Position numbers and translations under genes: made by a program. 64,000 nucleotides of DNA from Nocardia grenadensis NBRC 108939 (GTDB lineage Bacteria > Actinomycetota > Actinomycetes > Mycobacteriales > Mycobacteriaceae), in contig NZ_BDCJ01000019.1 of NCBI RefSeq assembly GCF_001613445.1, positions 62,001 through 126,000 of the forward strand, written 5' to 3'. Below the pieces are notes generated by a model. It was not told the origin of the DNA and searched no databases. It saw only the letters and a program-made list of their open reading frames with translations. How positions within the stretch are numbered: position 1 is the first letter of the stretch; the number at the start of each line of letters is the position of its first letter. This document shows positions 1 to 8,844 of this stretch, in pieces.

Positions 1-1
1 G

Positions 2-862
2 CATGTCGAAGGTTGGCGGACTGTGGTCGAGGCTGTCCACGCCGACGGAGCCGCGATCATGGCGCAGCTGATGCACGCGGGCGCGATCTCGCAGGGCAAC
101 TCCGGCGGTTTCGAGCCCATCGGCCCGTCGGCAGTTCGGCCGCGCGGACAGATGATGGTCGATTACGGCGGAGCGGGCGGCGCGTGGGGTGTGCCCCGAG
201 AGATGTCGGTACGCGATATCGACGACGTAGTCGCCGGTTTCGTCACCGCCGCGGAGAACGCGCGAGCGGCGGGCTTCGACGGTGTGGAGATCCACGGCGC
301 GAACGGTTATCTGCTCGACCAGTTTCTCACCGACTACACCAATCAGCGCGCCGACGAGTACGGGGGCTCGGTAACGAACCGCATCCGTCTCACCGCGCGG
401 GTGCTGAACGAAGTGCGCGCCGCTGTGGGCGATTTTCCGGTCGGCGTGCGACTGTCGCAGACCAAGGTCAACGACTTCACCTATCGGTGGCCCGGCGGTG
501 AGGCCGACGCACGCGTGGTATTCGCCGCCCTGGGCGAGGCCAGTTTCCTGCATATCGCCAGCGAGGGGAGAGATTTCATCGACACCGCGCGCTTCCCCAG
601 CGGTGTGACGATCACTCGGCTGGCCCGTGAGGTCTCCGGCCGGCCGGTTGTGGCCAACGGTGGCATGCATGTGCTGGAGCAAGCCGCGGACGTTCTGGCC
701 GGAGGGCATGCCGACGTACTGTCGGTGGGTCGTGGCGCATTGGCGAATCCAGATCTGCCGCGCCGTATCCAGGATGGTGCCGCGCTCGCGGCTTTCGATT
801 ACGCCATGCTGCATCCGATGGCAACCCTGGACTCCGCCGCTGCCTGGCGTGCCCGCTCCTGA
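2..862 (+). CDS. old yellow enzyme family NADH:flavin oxidoreductase, 5' end missing
   Basis: The reading frame is open from the window edge to the stop at 862, so about 286 C-terminal residues are seen and the start lies outside. The motif AQLMHAGAIS near the visible start, the segment AGFDGVEIHGANGYLLDQFL and the FMN-phosphate-binding part NGGMHVLEQA...DVLSVGRGALANPDLPRRI are typical of the OYE TIM barrel. Family members use FMN and NAD(P)H to reduce activated C=C bonds or other small electrophiles. The substrate cannot be told from sequence. A hairpin at 922-965 separates it from the convergent next gene. Confidence 0.9.
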   Translation, partial: HVEGWRTVVEAVHADGAAIMAQLMHAGAISQGNSGGFEPIGPSAVRPRGQMMVDYGGAGGAWGVPREMSVRDIDDVVAGFVTAAENARAAGFDGVEIHGANGYLLDQFLTDYTNQRADEYGGSVTNRIRLTARVLNEVRAAVGDFPVGVRLSQTKVNDFTYRWPGGEADARVVFAALGEASFLHIASEGRDFIDTARFPSGVTITRLAREVSGRPVVANGGMHVLEQAADVLAGGHADVLSVGRGALANPDLPRRIQDGAALAAFDYAMLHPMATLDSAAAWRARS

Positions 863-921
863 TGCCGGTTGCGATCGGCTCTGTTCCTATCAGCCGATGC
901 GGATAGGACCTTCAGAGAACA

Positions 922-965
922 GTAGGTGGGGCGGCACCGGGCAGAAATGCCGCTCCACCTCCTAC
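922..965. terminator. hairpin between convergent genes
   Basis: The arms at 927-936 and 948-957 pair over 10 bp with one G-T pair. The flanking GTAGG/CCTAC can extend the stem past a 3-nt bulge. It lies between the OYE gene (+) and the deazaflavin reductase gene (-) and may stop transcripts from both sides. There is no strong T-tract. Confidence 0.45.
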
Positions 966-978
966 TTCGAACCATGCG

Positions 979-1419
979 CTAAGCGTGTCCCGCCGTCGGC
1001 GTGAGCCGGACCAGTGGGATCTCCCGGTCGGTGCGCTTCTGGTAATCCCCGTAGACGGGATAGGTGGCGGTGATCCGGGACCACAGTGGCGCCCGCTGCT
1101 CGGCGGAGAGGATATGCGCGGTCATGGGCCGGCGCGGACCGTTGCGGAACGAGACCTCGACGGCGGGATTGTCGCGGAGGTTGCGGTACCACGCCGGGTG
1201 GGTGGGGTCGCCGGCCCGGGACGCGACGATGATGTACTCCTCGCCCTCGACGACCGGCGCGGTCAGCATGACCGAACGCGGTTGCCCGCTCTTGCGGCCG
1301 AGGGTGGTCAGCTCCAGGGCCGGCATCCCGAAGTACTCGGTCCCCAGGCGTCCGAAGCTGACCCGCAGTAGAGCTCGGTGCACGGCATTGACGGTCTTCA
1401 ACGTGAAATCAGATGGCAC
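979..1419 (-). CDS. nitroreductase/deazaflavin (F420)-dependent oxidoreductase, DDN family
   Basis: The 146-residue protein starts at a GTG. It has the DDN-family order: an N-terminal helix, then LELTTLGRKSGQPRSVML, EYIIVASRAGDPTHPAWYRNL and NPAVEVSF. These proteins have a split beta-barrel fold and bind F420, or sometimes FMN or heme. Known relatives activate nitroimidazoles or reduce quinones, but the substrate here is unknown. A second member of the family lies at 53565-54065. The gene stands alone, converging on the OYE gene. Confidence 0.88.
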   Translation of the reverse strand: MPSDFTLKTVNAVHRALLRVSFGRLGTEYFGMPALELTTLGRKSGQPRSVMLTAPVVEGEEYIIVASRAGDPTHPAWYRNLRDNPAVEVSFRNGPRRPMTAHILSAEQRAPLWSRITATYPVYGDYQKRTDREIPLVRLTPTAGHA

Positions 1420-2121
1420 GACAGCTCATCCCCTCCGGTTCGCGGCAGTTGATCCAGCGAAGCAGTTCGGTCGAGGTTCGGCAACGCCGTGGATCCGCCC
1501 GCTGCCGGAGTCCCGCCACAGGACGTGGCGCGGCGACTCCGCCGGCCCGCGGCGCCGCCGGAAGTTCATGACGCCCGCTGGGTTCGGCAGCTGAAATCCA
1601 CCCGGCAGTACCCGGATCCGGTCGCCCGGACGCCCCTCGAGCGCAGTCGGCGAGCGGTCGCGCACCATCGACGGCCTTATCCGAGAGGCGGCTGAATTGC
1701 ACCGATGTGATTCGATATATACGTTTCGGCTATTACCTGTTCGTTGACCGATAAATAGGTTTCGACCACCCGATTCGAACGATATCCACCCGACGGAGCC
1801 ACCCCTGAAACGCTTTCCTTGATGAAATAGCTACATGATTGCCCATTCTTTATCCACGGCAACGCATTCGGTCGTCGACGGGTCCATCGTGTCGGACCGC
1901 ACGCCGAATACGCACAGGTACCGGACGATTCGGGCACGAGGGTAGGTCGCACGGGTACCGCGGGAACCGGTCGCCGCCCCGAGCTCGGCGGGCACCACTT
2001 CCGCCGGCCGGCCGCACGACGGCGAACCGCACACGACCGCCTGCGTTCCACGGCGGTATCGGGCGGGCCCGGCAGCGGCAGAGGAGGCGGTCACCGAGCG
2101 ATGCCGCGGCACGGAAAAGGA
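1420..2121. other. gene-free interval with an AT-richer patch
   Basis: I see no convincing gene in about 700 bp. Short open frames exist on both strands but lack family motifs and ribosome sites. From about 1690 to 1860 the base composition is clearly lower in GC than the surroundings, which suggests regulatory DNA or a decayed insert. Confidence 0.5.
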
Positions 2122-2154
2122 AAGGTCCCGGAGAGGGAATCTCTCCGGGACCTT
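2122..2154 (-). terminator. intrinsic terminator of first initiator tRNA
   Basis: A perfect 14-bp stem (2122-2135 with 2141-2154) with a 5-nt loop lies 7 bp downstream of the 3' end of the minus-strand tRNA. It is followed on the minus strand by a TTTCC-rich run. Confidence 0.8.
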
Positions 2155-2161
2155 CCTGTAG

Positions 2162-2235
2162 TAGCGGGGACAGGATTTGAACCTGCGACCTCTGGGTTAT
2201 GAGCCCAGCGAGCTACCGAGCTGCTCCACCCCGCG
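2162..2235 (-). tRNA. initiator tRNA-fMet(CAT), copy 1
   Basis: The minus strand folds into a 74-nt cloverleaf with anticodon CAT in the loop CTCATAA. Initiator features are visible: a C1-U72 mismatch at the top of the acceptor stem and three consecutive G-C pairs (GGG/CCC) at the base of the anticodon stem. The TPsiC loop is GGTTCAAATCC. The 3' CCA is not encoded. A second identical copy lies 302 bp away on the same strand. Confidence 0.96.
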
Positions 2236-2424
2236 TTGGGTGCCCCCAACATTACGCATTACCTCTCGCAACACCAAAACATGCCGCTGAGCTGGCCTGA
2301 CGCCGATCGCGAGCAGGCCCGGGGCGCCGCGAGGCCGCGTCGACCACACCGCGGCCACCCCGACGAGCGGGCTCACGACATCCGGCCGGCCCGGCCACCG
2401 CTCGAACGGGCCACAGACACGAGG

Positions 2425-2454
2425 AAGGCCCCGGAACCATGGTTCCGGGGCCTT
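2425..2454 (-). terminator. intrinsic terminator of second initiator tRNA
   Basis: Arms 2425-2438 and 2441-2454 form a perfect 14-bp stem with only AT between them. It lies 9 bp downstream of the second tRNA on the minus strand and is followed there by a T/C-rich run. Its sequence differs from the first terminator except at the ends of the stem. Confidence 0.8.
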
Positions 2455-2463
2455 TCTCGTTAG

Positions 2464-2537
2464 TAGCGGGGACAGGATTTGAACCTGCGACCTCTGGGTT
2501 ATGAGCCCAGCGAGCTACCGAGCTGCTCCACCCCGCG
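2464..2537 (-). tRNA. initiator tRNA-fMet(CAT), copy 2
   Basis: It is identical over 74 nt to the copy at 2162-2235, with the same CAT anticodon, C1-U72 mismatch and GGG/CCC anticodon stem. It is transcribed on the minus strand. CCA is not encoded. Confidence 0.96.
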
Positions 2538-2786
2538 TTGGGTGAACACAACATTACACACGGCTTCCGAATACTGCCAAATCACCAGCTCAAACCACAT
2601 ATCCGCCAGCGCGCTCGCAGGCCGCACGGGCAGCCGGGGGGCGCACACCGGGCTCCGCCGGCAAGCACCCGGCCCGTCGGCACGCCGGACCCCGCGGCGG
2701 CAACCCGGCAACAGGACTCAGAACATTAACGGTGCGATTGCCCCTTGTTCCGATCGCTATGCGCGTGACACGAATTACCCATTTTG

Positions 2787-2802
2787 GGTGATCCCGGTCA
2801 CA
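2787..2802. promoter_or_regulatory. CRP/Cmr-like operator upstream of rpf
   Basis: The core GTGATCCCGGTCAC (2788-2801) fits GTGA-N6-TCAC exactly and is a perfect palindrome. It lies about 300 bp before the rpf start. CRP (Rv3676) is known to control rpfA in M. tuberculosis; binding here is inferred. Confidence 0.6.
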
Positions 2803-3098
2803 TTTCCGCATTGCCATAGACGGCCATGGGTACGGGAGAAATCCGTTTATGACCTGGACTTTTCCACATATTCCCGGCCGACACCAATCGACGTATTGAT
2901 AGTTATCGATACGTGATCTGACGAGATTTCTTCGTTACCGTCGTTCCCAGGCCCCGACCAGACCGGGACGGGCCGACCGAACCGGAGAACGCCGGCAACC
3001 CTGTCCCACGGTTCGGATCAAACCCCGACACATCACCTGGGGACAGGGGCACGCAAGCTTCCAACGCGCTGCCGGTGGGCACAGGGAGGGATTCGCAT
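2803..3098 (+). other. long, probably structured rpf leader region
   Basis: No gene is seen between the CRP-like site and the rpf start. A 9-bp hairpin stem is formed by 2999-3007 and 3040-3048 (CCCTGTCCC with GGGACAGGG), enclosing about 32 nt. Actinobacterial rpf genes often have long leaders, some with c-di-AMP riboswitches. The riboswitch core is not recognisable here. Confidence 0.4.
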
Positions 3099-3434
3099 AT
3101 GTCCAAGACCCGAAAGTTCAGCACCCGCGTTCTCGGCATGACTGCTATCGCCGGGGCCCTCGTTGCCGTACCGTTCGGTCTTTCCACCGCCACCGCAACG
3201 GCTGCCTCGGGCAACTGGGACGCCGTCGCCGAATGCGAGAGCAGCGGCAACTGGTCCACCAATACCGGCAACGGCTTCTACGGCGGCCTGCAGTTCACCC
3301 AGAGCACCTGGGAGGCCAACGGCGGCAGCGGCAGCGCACACAACGCCAGCCGCGAGGAGCAGATCCGCGTGGCCGAGAACGTTCTCGCCACTCAGGGCCC
3401 CGGCGCGTGGCCGGTGTGCGGTCAGTACCTGTGA
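3099..3434 (+). CDS. resuscitation-promoting factor-type secreted muralytic protein
   Basis: The protein has 111 residues. The ATG at 3099 is chosen because AGGGAGGG lies 8 nt upstream; an upstream GTG at 3075 lacks such a site. An N-terminal signal peptide (residues 1 to about 35, positive MSKTRKF then a hydrophobic core ending near ATAAS) precedes one Rpf domain. The domain starts GNWDAVAECESSGNW with the catalytic glutamate in AECESSG, followed by YGGLQFTQSTWEANGG. Rpf enzymes cleave peptidoglycan glycan strands and promote exit from dormancy. No LysM, G5 or other cell-wall domain is present, so it is a minimal RpfC/D/E-like form. A strong terminator follows. Confidence 0.93.
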   Translation: MSKTRKFSTRVLGMTAIAGALVAVPFGLSTATATAASGNWDAVAECESSGNWSTNTGNGFYGGLQFTQSTWEANGGSGSAHNASREEQIRVAENVLATQGPGAWPVCGQYL

Positions 3435-3483
3435 CCCTGCCCGGCGCGCACTGAGCGCGCCGCCATCCAGCGCGTACGAAGAG

Positions 3484-3525
3484 GAGGCGCTGCCATCCGG
3501 GTGGATGGCAGCGCCTCTTCTTTCG
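3484..3525 (+). terminator. rpf terminator
   Basis: A perfect 15-bp stem (3484-3498 with 3503-3517) with a 4-nt loop is followed by TTCTTTCGTTC. It lies between the rpf gene and the convergent UPF0182 gene. Confidence 0.85.
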
Positions 3526-3604
3526 TTCTCCGGCCCGGAGTCCGACCGGACCCGCAGCAGCGCCGTGCGCGGAGCCGACAGCAATCGGCTCCGCAGCCGG
3601 GCTG

Positions 3605-6600
3605 TTACCTACCCCCGCCGGCGTCCTGATACGCCTTCACGGCGGCGTCCAGCTCGTCCAGCGCCCGGCCGAAGTCCTCGAAGTTGCCGGTACGCATGGC
3701 GGTGCGTACCGCTTCGATCTTGCGATCCAGCTCCACCGCCGCGGCATCCCGCGCGGCCGAACCGGTACTCGCGGGCGGTGGCGTCGAGCCGTTGGGGGTC
3801 GAGGCGCCCTGGTCCTGGGAATCATTACCCTGGGGCTGCGGCGGCGCGCTGCCGGGACTCGGCCGGGTGGCCGGATCGCCGCCGGACGGGGTGGCCAGCG
3901 CACCGGCACCGGGTAGCACCTGATTCAACGCGTCGGCCAGCGTCGACCCGTAGCCGACCTTCACGCTGCCGGCCTGGTCGCGGTAACTGACCAGTACTCG
4001 CAGCAGCTGCGGGAACGTGGCCGTGTTCTGACCGGTATTGCGCTCGTTGTAGAACGGCTCCACGTAGAGGATGCCGCCGTCGGCCACCGGCAGGGTGAGC
4101 AGATTGCCGTATCTGATCTTGTTCGAGTTCGACAGCAGCGTCTTCTCCTGGGAGACCTGTGGCGCTGTCGTCATCGTGTTCTGTGTCTGTTGCGGACCCT
4201 GGGTCTGCGTATCGGTCGGCAACTGCAGGATCCGGAACTTGCCGTAACCGTCCGGATCGGAGCGCACCGATATATAAGAGGACAGGAACTGCCGGTTGTA
4301 CCCGACCATCGCACTGGTCAGATTGAACACCGGCTTACCGGTCTCCGGATCGCCGAGCAGCACGTAATACGGCGGCTGGCTGGCCGACACCCCCTCCACC
4401 GTCGGATCGGCGGGCACCGACCAGAAGGCGTTGTTGGTGAAGAACTCGCGCGGATCGTCCACGTGGTACTTGGTCAGCATCTCGCGCTGCACCTTGAACA
4501 AGTCCTCCGGATACCGGAAGTGCTCCCGTAGCTCGGGGCTGATCTCGCTCTCCGGAATCACCGCGTCCGGGAACACGCCCTGCCAGGCCTGCAGGACCGG
4601 GTCGCTGGGATCGGTCTCGTACAGCTTGACCGTGCCGTCGTAGGCGTCGACCGTGGCCTTCACCGAGTTCCGGATATAGCTGACCTCTTTACGCGGCAGC
4701 AGCCGGCCGGTGCGCTGGTCGATACTGTCCTCGACCGCGCCCTCGAGCGAGGTCGTCTGGGAGTAGGGGTAGCTGTCCAGCGTGGTGTAGGCATCCACGA
4801 TCCAGACGATCCGGCCGTCCACCACCGCCGGATAGGCGTTGCCGTCCGGAGTCAGCCACGGCGCGACCTTCTCCACCCGGTCGCGCGGCGACCGGTTGTA
4901 GATGATCTTCGAATTATCGCTGATCGCCGAGGAGAACAGGATATTGCGTTCGGCGTACTTGGCCGCGAAAGCGAGCCGGTTGAACCAGTTGCCGATGGGC
5001 ACTCCCCCGGCACCGTCATAGGTGAAGCGGGCCTGGTCGGTGTCGTACTCCCGGGGGTTCTGTCCTTCCTCCGCGCCGACTATGGCGTAGTCGGGATCGG
5101 ACTGCGAGATCAGCTCGCCGTAGTAGATACGCGGCTGATCGACCTTGATCCGCTGCTGATCCTTCGGTGTGAACAGATCGCTGACCAGGAAGATCGGATA
5201 ACCCGAGTCGCTACTGCCGCCCGCGGCGTTGGGATCCTCGGACTGCGGCCGGTTGACGCGGTTGGCGGGCGCGGCGACGAACCCGTTGCCGTGCGTGTAG
5301 ACCGTGTGCTTGTTGATCCAGTCGGTCTGGTTACCGCTCAGGGTGGCCGGAGACAGTTCGCGGGCGGCCACGATGTAGTCCTGGATCTGTCCGTTGAGCG
5401 CGTACCGGTCGATATCGAGCGCCTCGGGGAAGCCGTAGAAGTTCTTCAGCTGCCGCAGCTGGGTGAACGTCGGGGACAGGATATTGGGATCCAGCAAGCG
5501 GGCGTTGGCGATGGTGGCATGGTCCACCGGCACGTTCACCGGATTCTTGCTGCTCTCCCCCTTGTAGTCGACGTATTCGATCTTGTCGTCGGTGATCCCG
5601 TAGGCATCCCGGGTGGCGGCGATATTGCGCTCGATGTACTCGCTCTCCTTCTCCGCCGCGTTCGGACGCACCGAGAACTGCTCGACCATGAGCGGCCACA
5701 CCGCACCCACCAGTACCGAGGAGAGCACCAGCAGCGCCGCGGCCATCGCGGGCACCCGCAGATCACGCAGCACGATCCCGGCGAAGAAGGCCAGCGCGCA
5801 GATGATCGCGATGGACATCAAGATCAGTTTGGCCGGCAGCACCGCGTTGATATCGGTGAACGAACCACCGTTGAAGGTGGGCTCCTTCCGGCTGCTCATC
5901 AACAGCTCATAGCGGTCGAACCAGTAGGCGACGGCCTTCAGCAGCACGAAGATCCCGGCCAGAACCGCGAGCTGGATCCGCGCCGGCGTGGTGAGCACGC
6001 CCTCGCGCCCGGTCAGCCGCAGACCGCCGAAGATGTAGTGGGTCACCAGATTCGCGACGAACGCGATCACCACGGCGACGAACAACCAGTTCAGCACCAT
6101 CCGGTAGAACGGCAGGTCGAAGGCGTAGAAACCCACATCCAGACCGAACTGCGGATCGGTCTGCCCGAACGAGCCGCCGTGCAGGAACAACTGCACGGTG
6201 ACCCAGTTCGACTGGGCGACCAGCCCGGACAGCATGCCCAGCAACGCCGGGATACCGAGCCCGAACAGTTTCAGCTTGCCGAGCACCGTCGTCCGATACC
6301 GGGCGATCGGATCGCCGGCGCCCGAGGTCGGCACGAAGACCGGGCGTGATCGGTAGGCCAGTAACAGGGCGAGCCAGACGATCACCCCGACCAGAAGCGC
6401 GACCACCGCGAACACCGCGACCCTGGTCAGTAGCACGGTCAGGTAGACGCCGCGGAAATCGACCTCCCCGAACCAGAGCCAGTTCGTATAGGTATCGACG
6501 AGCCGAGGCCCTACCAACAGCAGTGCGGCCAGCACCACCGCGGCCACCAGCAGCAGACGACTGCGCCGGGACAGCGACGGTAAACCGGCGGGGGGGCGCA

Positions 6601-6607
6601 TGCCCAC
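3605..6607 (-). CDS. UPF0182 family large membrane protein
   Basis: The protein has 1000 residues starting at GTG 6607 (MGMRPP); an ATG at 6601 is the alternative. The N-terminal third has about seven hydrophobic membrane segments, for example LLLVAAVVLAALLLVGP and LTVLLTRVAVFAVVALLVGV. A long extracytoplasmic region follows, ending in a P/S/G/Q-rich stretch and a short charged helix. Size and architecture match the actinobacterial UPF0182 family (Rv3193c-like). The function is unknown. It is convergent with rpf and divergent from the PPA1309-type gene. Confidence 0.92.
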   Translation of the reverse strand: MGMRPPAGLPSLSRRSRLLLVAAVVLAALLLVGPRLVDTYTNWLWFGEVDFRGVYLTVLLTRVAVFAVVALLVGVIVWLALLLAYRSRPVFVPTSGAGDPIARYRTTVLGKLKLFGLGIPALLGMLSGLVAQSNWVTVQLFLHGGSFGQTDPQFGLDVGFYAFDLPFYRMVLNWLFVAVVIAFVANLVTHYIFGGLRLTGREGVLTTPARIQLAVLAGIFVLLKAVAYWFDRYELLMSSRKEPTFNGGSFTDINAVLPAKLILMSIAIICALAFFAGIVLRDLRVPAMAAALLVLSSVLVGAVWPLMVEQFSVRPNAAEKESEYIERNIAATRDAYGITDDKIEYVDYKGESSKNPVNVPVDHATIANARLLDPNILSPTFTQLRQLKNFYGFPEALDIDRYALNGQIQDYIVAARELSPATLSGNQTDWINKHTVYTHGNGFVAAPANRVNRPQSEDPNAAGGSSDSGYPIFLVSDLFTPKDQQRIKVDQPRIYYGELISQSDPDYAIVGAEEGQNPREYDTDQARFTYDGAGGVPIGNWFNRLAFAAKYAERNILFSSAISDNSKIIYNRSPRDRVEKVAPWLTPDGNAYPAVVDGRIVWIVDAYTTLDSYPYSQTTSLEGAVEDSIDQRTGRLLPRKEVSYIRNSVKATVDAYDGTVKLYETDPSDPVLQAWQGVFPDAVIPESEISPELREHFRYPEDLFKVQREMLTKYHVDDPREFFTNNAFWSVPADPTVEGVSASQPPYYVLLGDPETGKPVFNLTSAMVGYNRQFLSSYISVRSDPDGYGKFRILQLPTDTQTQGPQQTQNTMTTAPQVSQEKTLLSNSNKIRYGNLLTLPVADGGILYVEPFYNERNTGQNTATFPQLLRVLVSYRDQAGSVKVGYGSTLADALNQVLPGAGALATPSGGDPATRPSPGSAPPQPQGNDSQDQGASTPNGSTPPPASTGSAARDAAAVELDRKIEAVRTAMRTGNFEDFGRALDELDAAVKAYQDAGGGR

Positions 6608-6788
6608 GATGCCACTCTCCAGGGTCCGGCGGCGAGTGAACCGGTAACGCCACCGGCCGCTGCGCCGCAGTCCGAATTGTTGAGGTCGGGCCCGTACGGA
6701 CCCTCATGGGCCCACTCTACGGAAAACGGACATGTTCGCGACCGCAGGGTTCGGGCGGTGTCGCGACGGCGGATGCGAGGATGGTCGA

Positions 6789-7382
6789 GTGAGCTCCGAT
6801 CTGCATGCCGAAATCGTCCTTGCCCGTTCCGTCCACGAGGTCGCGGAGTTCGTGGACGCCGAGGGCTGGGGAAGATCACCGCAGATGTTCGCGCTGGTGC
6901 GAACCACGGATCTGGTGGCCGCCGAACCCGCGCTCATCGACGAGGTCGACGCCGCGGACGAATTGACACCGATCGCCCAGGACCCCCTGCCCGATCATGT
7001 GGCCGGCGGATCGATGGCACTCGACGAATTCCTCGCCACCACCAGTTGGCCCCCCGCGGTGGCGGGCTGTGTCCTGGTGCAGGAAATCGTGGTTCTCCCA
7101 CCGGACGCCGAGGAGGATCTCGACGAGGCCCTCACTCCACTGCTGGCCGATGCGGACGCCGCCGACGCGGCCGGCCGGGCCGCCGCCCATGCGCACCCGG
7201 GACGGCGCGAAGCCCGGCTCTTCGCGGCTGTGCTGCGTTCGGGAAACAGTCTGTGCCTGTTGCAGCTACGGCCCGAAGAGAGCGAGGACGACGGCGCCGA
7301 CCTCGACCTGCGCACCTACCCGAACCTCGCGCCGAACCTGGTGGAAGCGCTGCGGCACACATTCGAGGAATCCACCGACTGA
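6789..7382 (+). CDS. PPA1309 family protein
   Basis: The protein has 197 residues. The start is set at GTG 6789 (VSSDLHAEIVLARSV), 8 nt after GAGG; the frame runs open upstream but that part is not protein-like. It is acidic, with no signal peptide or membrane helix. Conserved-looking segments include WGRSPQMFALVRT and WPPAVAGCVLVQEIVVLPP. Actinobacterial PPA1309-type proteins often sit between UPF0182 and the PDZ/Lon-like protease, as here. The function is unknown. Confidence 0.85.
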   Translation: MSSDLHAEIVLARSVHEVAEFVDAEGWGRSPQMFALVRTTDLVAAEPALIDEVDAADELTPIAQDPLPDHVAGGSMALDEFLATTSWPPAVAGCVLVQEIVVLPPDAEEDLDEALTPLLADADAADAAGRAAAHAHPGRREARLFAAVLRSGNSLCLLQLRPEESEDDGADLDLRTYPNLAPNLVEALRHTFEESTD

Positions 7383-7391
7383 ACGGAGAAC

Positions 7392-7415
7392 GCCCGGGCC
7401 CGCGGGCCCGGGCGC
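7392..7415. terminator. GC-only palindrome between convergent genes
   Basis: A 24-nt fully self-complementary sequence lies just after the PPA1309-type stop and before the convergent protease stop. It has no T-tract. A role in ending or separating the two transcripts is inferred. Confidence 0.4.
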
Positions 7416-7440
7416 GGTTACGCCGCCGTCCTCGGATACC

Positions 7441-8484
7441 TCAGCCGCAGCCGACCACTTCCTGCCCCGCCGACAGATCCTCGAGCGCCTGCACCGCGCC
7501 CGCCAGCGTCTCCACCCGGACCAGCCGCAGACCGTCGGGGACCCGCTGACTCGCCTCGTTGCAGTTACCCGCCGGGACCAGGAATGTTTCCGCGCCCGCC
7601 TCCCGGGCCGCCATCATCTTGTACTGGATTCCGCCGATCGCGCCGACCTTGCCGTCCTCGTCGATACTGCCGGTCCCCGCCACGAACGACCCGCCGTCGA
7701 GGTCACCGGGGCTCAGTTTCTCCACCAGCGCCAGACTGAACATCAGACCGGCGGACGGGCCACCGATATCGGCCAGATTGAAATCGATCTGCATGGGCGG
7801 TGCCGCGGACTCGGTGGGCGTCAACCCGAGAAACCCTTTGGTCGCGTCATCGGTCCGGGCGCCCAGCGTGATATTCGCGGTCTGCTCGGCGCCGTCGCGG
7901 CGATACACCACCGGGACCACGGTCCCGGGCGCCCGGCTCGATGCCTCGTTGAGCACATCCTGAGCGGTCGCCACCGGTTTACCGTTCACGCTGACGAGCT
8001 GATCCCCGGCACGCAGCACGTCCTGGGCCGGAGCGCCCTCGATGACCTTGTGCACGAACACCGCGGTCGGCAGGTTCAGCTGACGCATCGCCGCGACCTC
8101 GGCATTGCTCTCCGAGTTCGTGAACTCCTGCTCGTTCGATTTGTCGACCTCCTCCCGGGACACCCCGGGCGGATACACCTCGGCGCGCGGCACGATACCG
8201 TGCCGGCCGCTCACCCAGAAGCCGAGCGCCTCGAAGATCGTCAGCCCGTCCCGCACCGCGACCGTGGTCATGTTCAGATGCCCGGAGGTCCGATCCACCT
8301 CGGCCCCCGACACCTGCACGACCTCGAGGCCGTCCACTTTGCCCAGCGTATCGACGGTGGGCCCCGGCCCCAGCGCCACGAACGGCACGGTGAAGACACT
8401 GCCCACCACACCGAACAACACAACCGGGACAAGGGCGACCAGGAGCGTGATGATCCGACGATTCACCCGGCCAACACTAGCCAT
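7441..8484 (-). CDS. YlbL-type membrane-anchored PDZ/Lon-like serine protease
   Basis: The protein has 347 residues from ATG 8484; upstream codons to 8535 remain open but are less likely. One N-terminal membrane anchor (IITLLVALVPVVLFGVVGSVF) is followed by an extracytoplasmic region. The PDZ domain lies around residues 125-215 (FVHKVIEGAPAQDVLRAGDQLVSVNGKPV). The C-terminal Lon-type proteolytic domain has the Ser/Lys dyad: Ser in GGPSAGLMFSLAL near residue 240 and Lys in DGKVGAIGGIQYK near 280. It lies in the Rv3194c position next to UPF0182. Substrates are unknown. Confidence 0.9.
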   Translation of the reverse strand: MASVGRVNRRIITLLVALVPVVLFGVVGSVFTVPFVALGPGPTVDTLGKVDGLEVVQVSGAEVDRTSGHLNMTTVAVRDGLTIFEALGFWVSGRHGIVPRAEVYPPGVSREEVDKSNEQEFTNSESNAEVAAMRQLNLPTAVFVHKVIEGAPAQDVLRAGDQLVSVNGKPVATAQDVLNEASSRAPGTVVPVVYRRDGAEQTANITLGARTDDATKGFLGLTPTESAAPPMQIDFNLADIGGPSAGLMFSLALVEKLSPGDLDGGSFVAGTGSIDEDGKVGAIGGIQYKMMAAREAGAETFLVPAGNCNEASQRVPDGLRLVRVETLAGAVQALEDLSAGQEVVGCG

Positions 8485-8553
8485 CCGCTCCCGCACAATG
8501 CGGGACAGGCACGCGAGCGCGGCCCGTGAGATCACCCACCGCGCCCGAGTGGA

Positions 8554-8811
8554 TCACGCCTGACGCGCGAGCGCCTGCTTCACCTCGGCCAAGGACGGAT
8601 TGGTGGCGGTCGACCCGTCGGCGAATTTCAGCGTCGGCACCACATGATTGCCGTTGTTCACACTGCCGACGAACTCCGCCGACGCCGGATCCTGCTCGAT
8701 ATCGATCTCCACATAGCTGATCCCGGCCTCTTTCAGCTGGGTCTTCAACCGCCGGCAGTAACCGCACCAGGTGGTCGAGTACATGGTCAGATCAGGAGTC
8801 ACGTCAGTCAC
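8554..8811 (-). CDS. mrx1: mycoredoxin Mrx1
   Basis: The 85-residue glutaredoxin-like protein starts at GTG 8811 (VTDVTPDLTMYSTTWCGYC). The active site CGYC is at residues 16-19, and a TVP-like cis-Pro region is seen as HVVPTLKFADG. Mycoredoxin reduces mycothiol mixed disulfides using mycothiol as electron donor. Length and motif match the actinobacterial family. It is divergent from uvrD2, as in M. tuberculosis. A downstream GTG at 8802 is an alternative start; neither has a clear ribosome site. Confidence 0.92.
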   Translation of the reverse strand: MTDVTPDLTMYSTTWCGYCRRLKTQLKEAGISYVEIDIEQDPASAEFVGSVNNGNHVVPTLKFADGSTATNPSLAEVKQALARQA

Positions 8812-8844
8812 GGACAGAGCAACACCGGCCGGGTCACGTTTATT

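Noticed and set aside
2940..3098. c-di-AMP (ydaO-type) riboswitch in the rpf leader
   Set aside because: CCCCGACACATCACC is faintly like the 3' part, but the conserved GGGGTGAA-type core and 5' arm are absent. A covariance search (Rfam ydaO-yuaA) would decide.
5291..6349. 352-codon plus-strand frame opposite UPF0182
   Set aside because: It is a long shadow frame typical of high-GC DNA; the composition is His/Gln/Arg/Gly-rich and there is no family motif, while the minus strand encodes a clear membrane protein.
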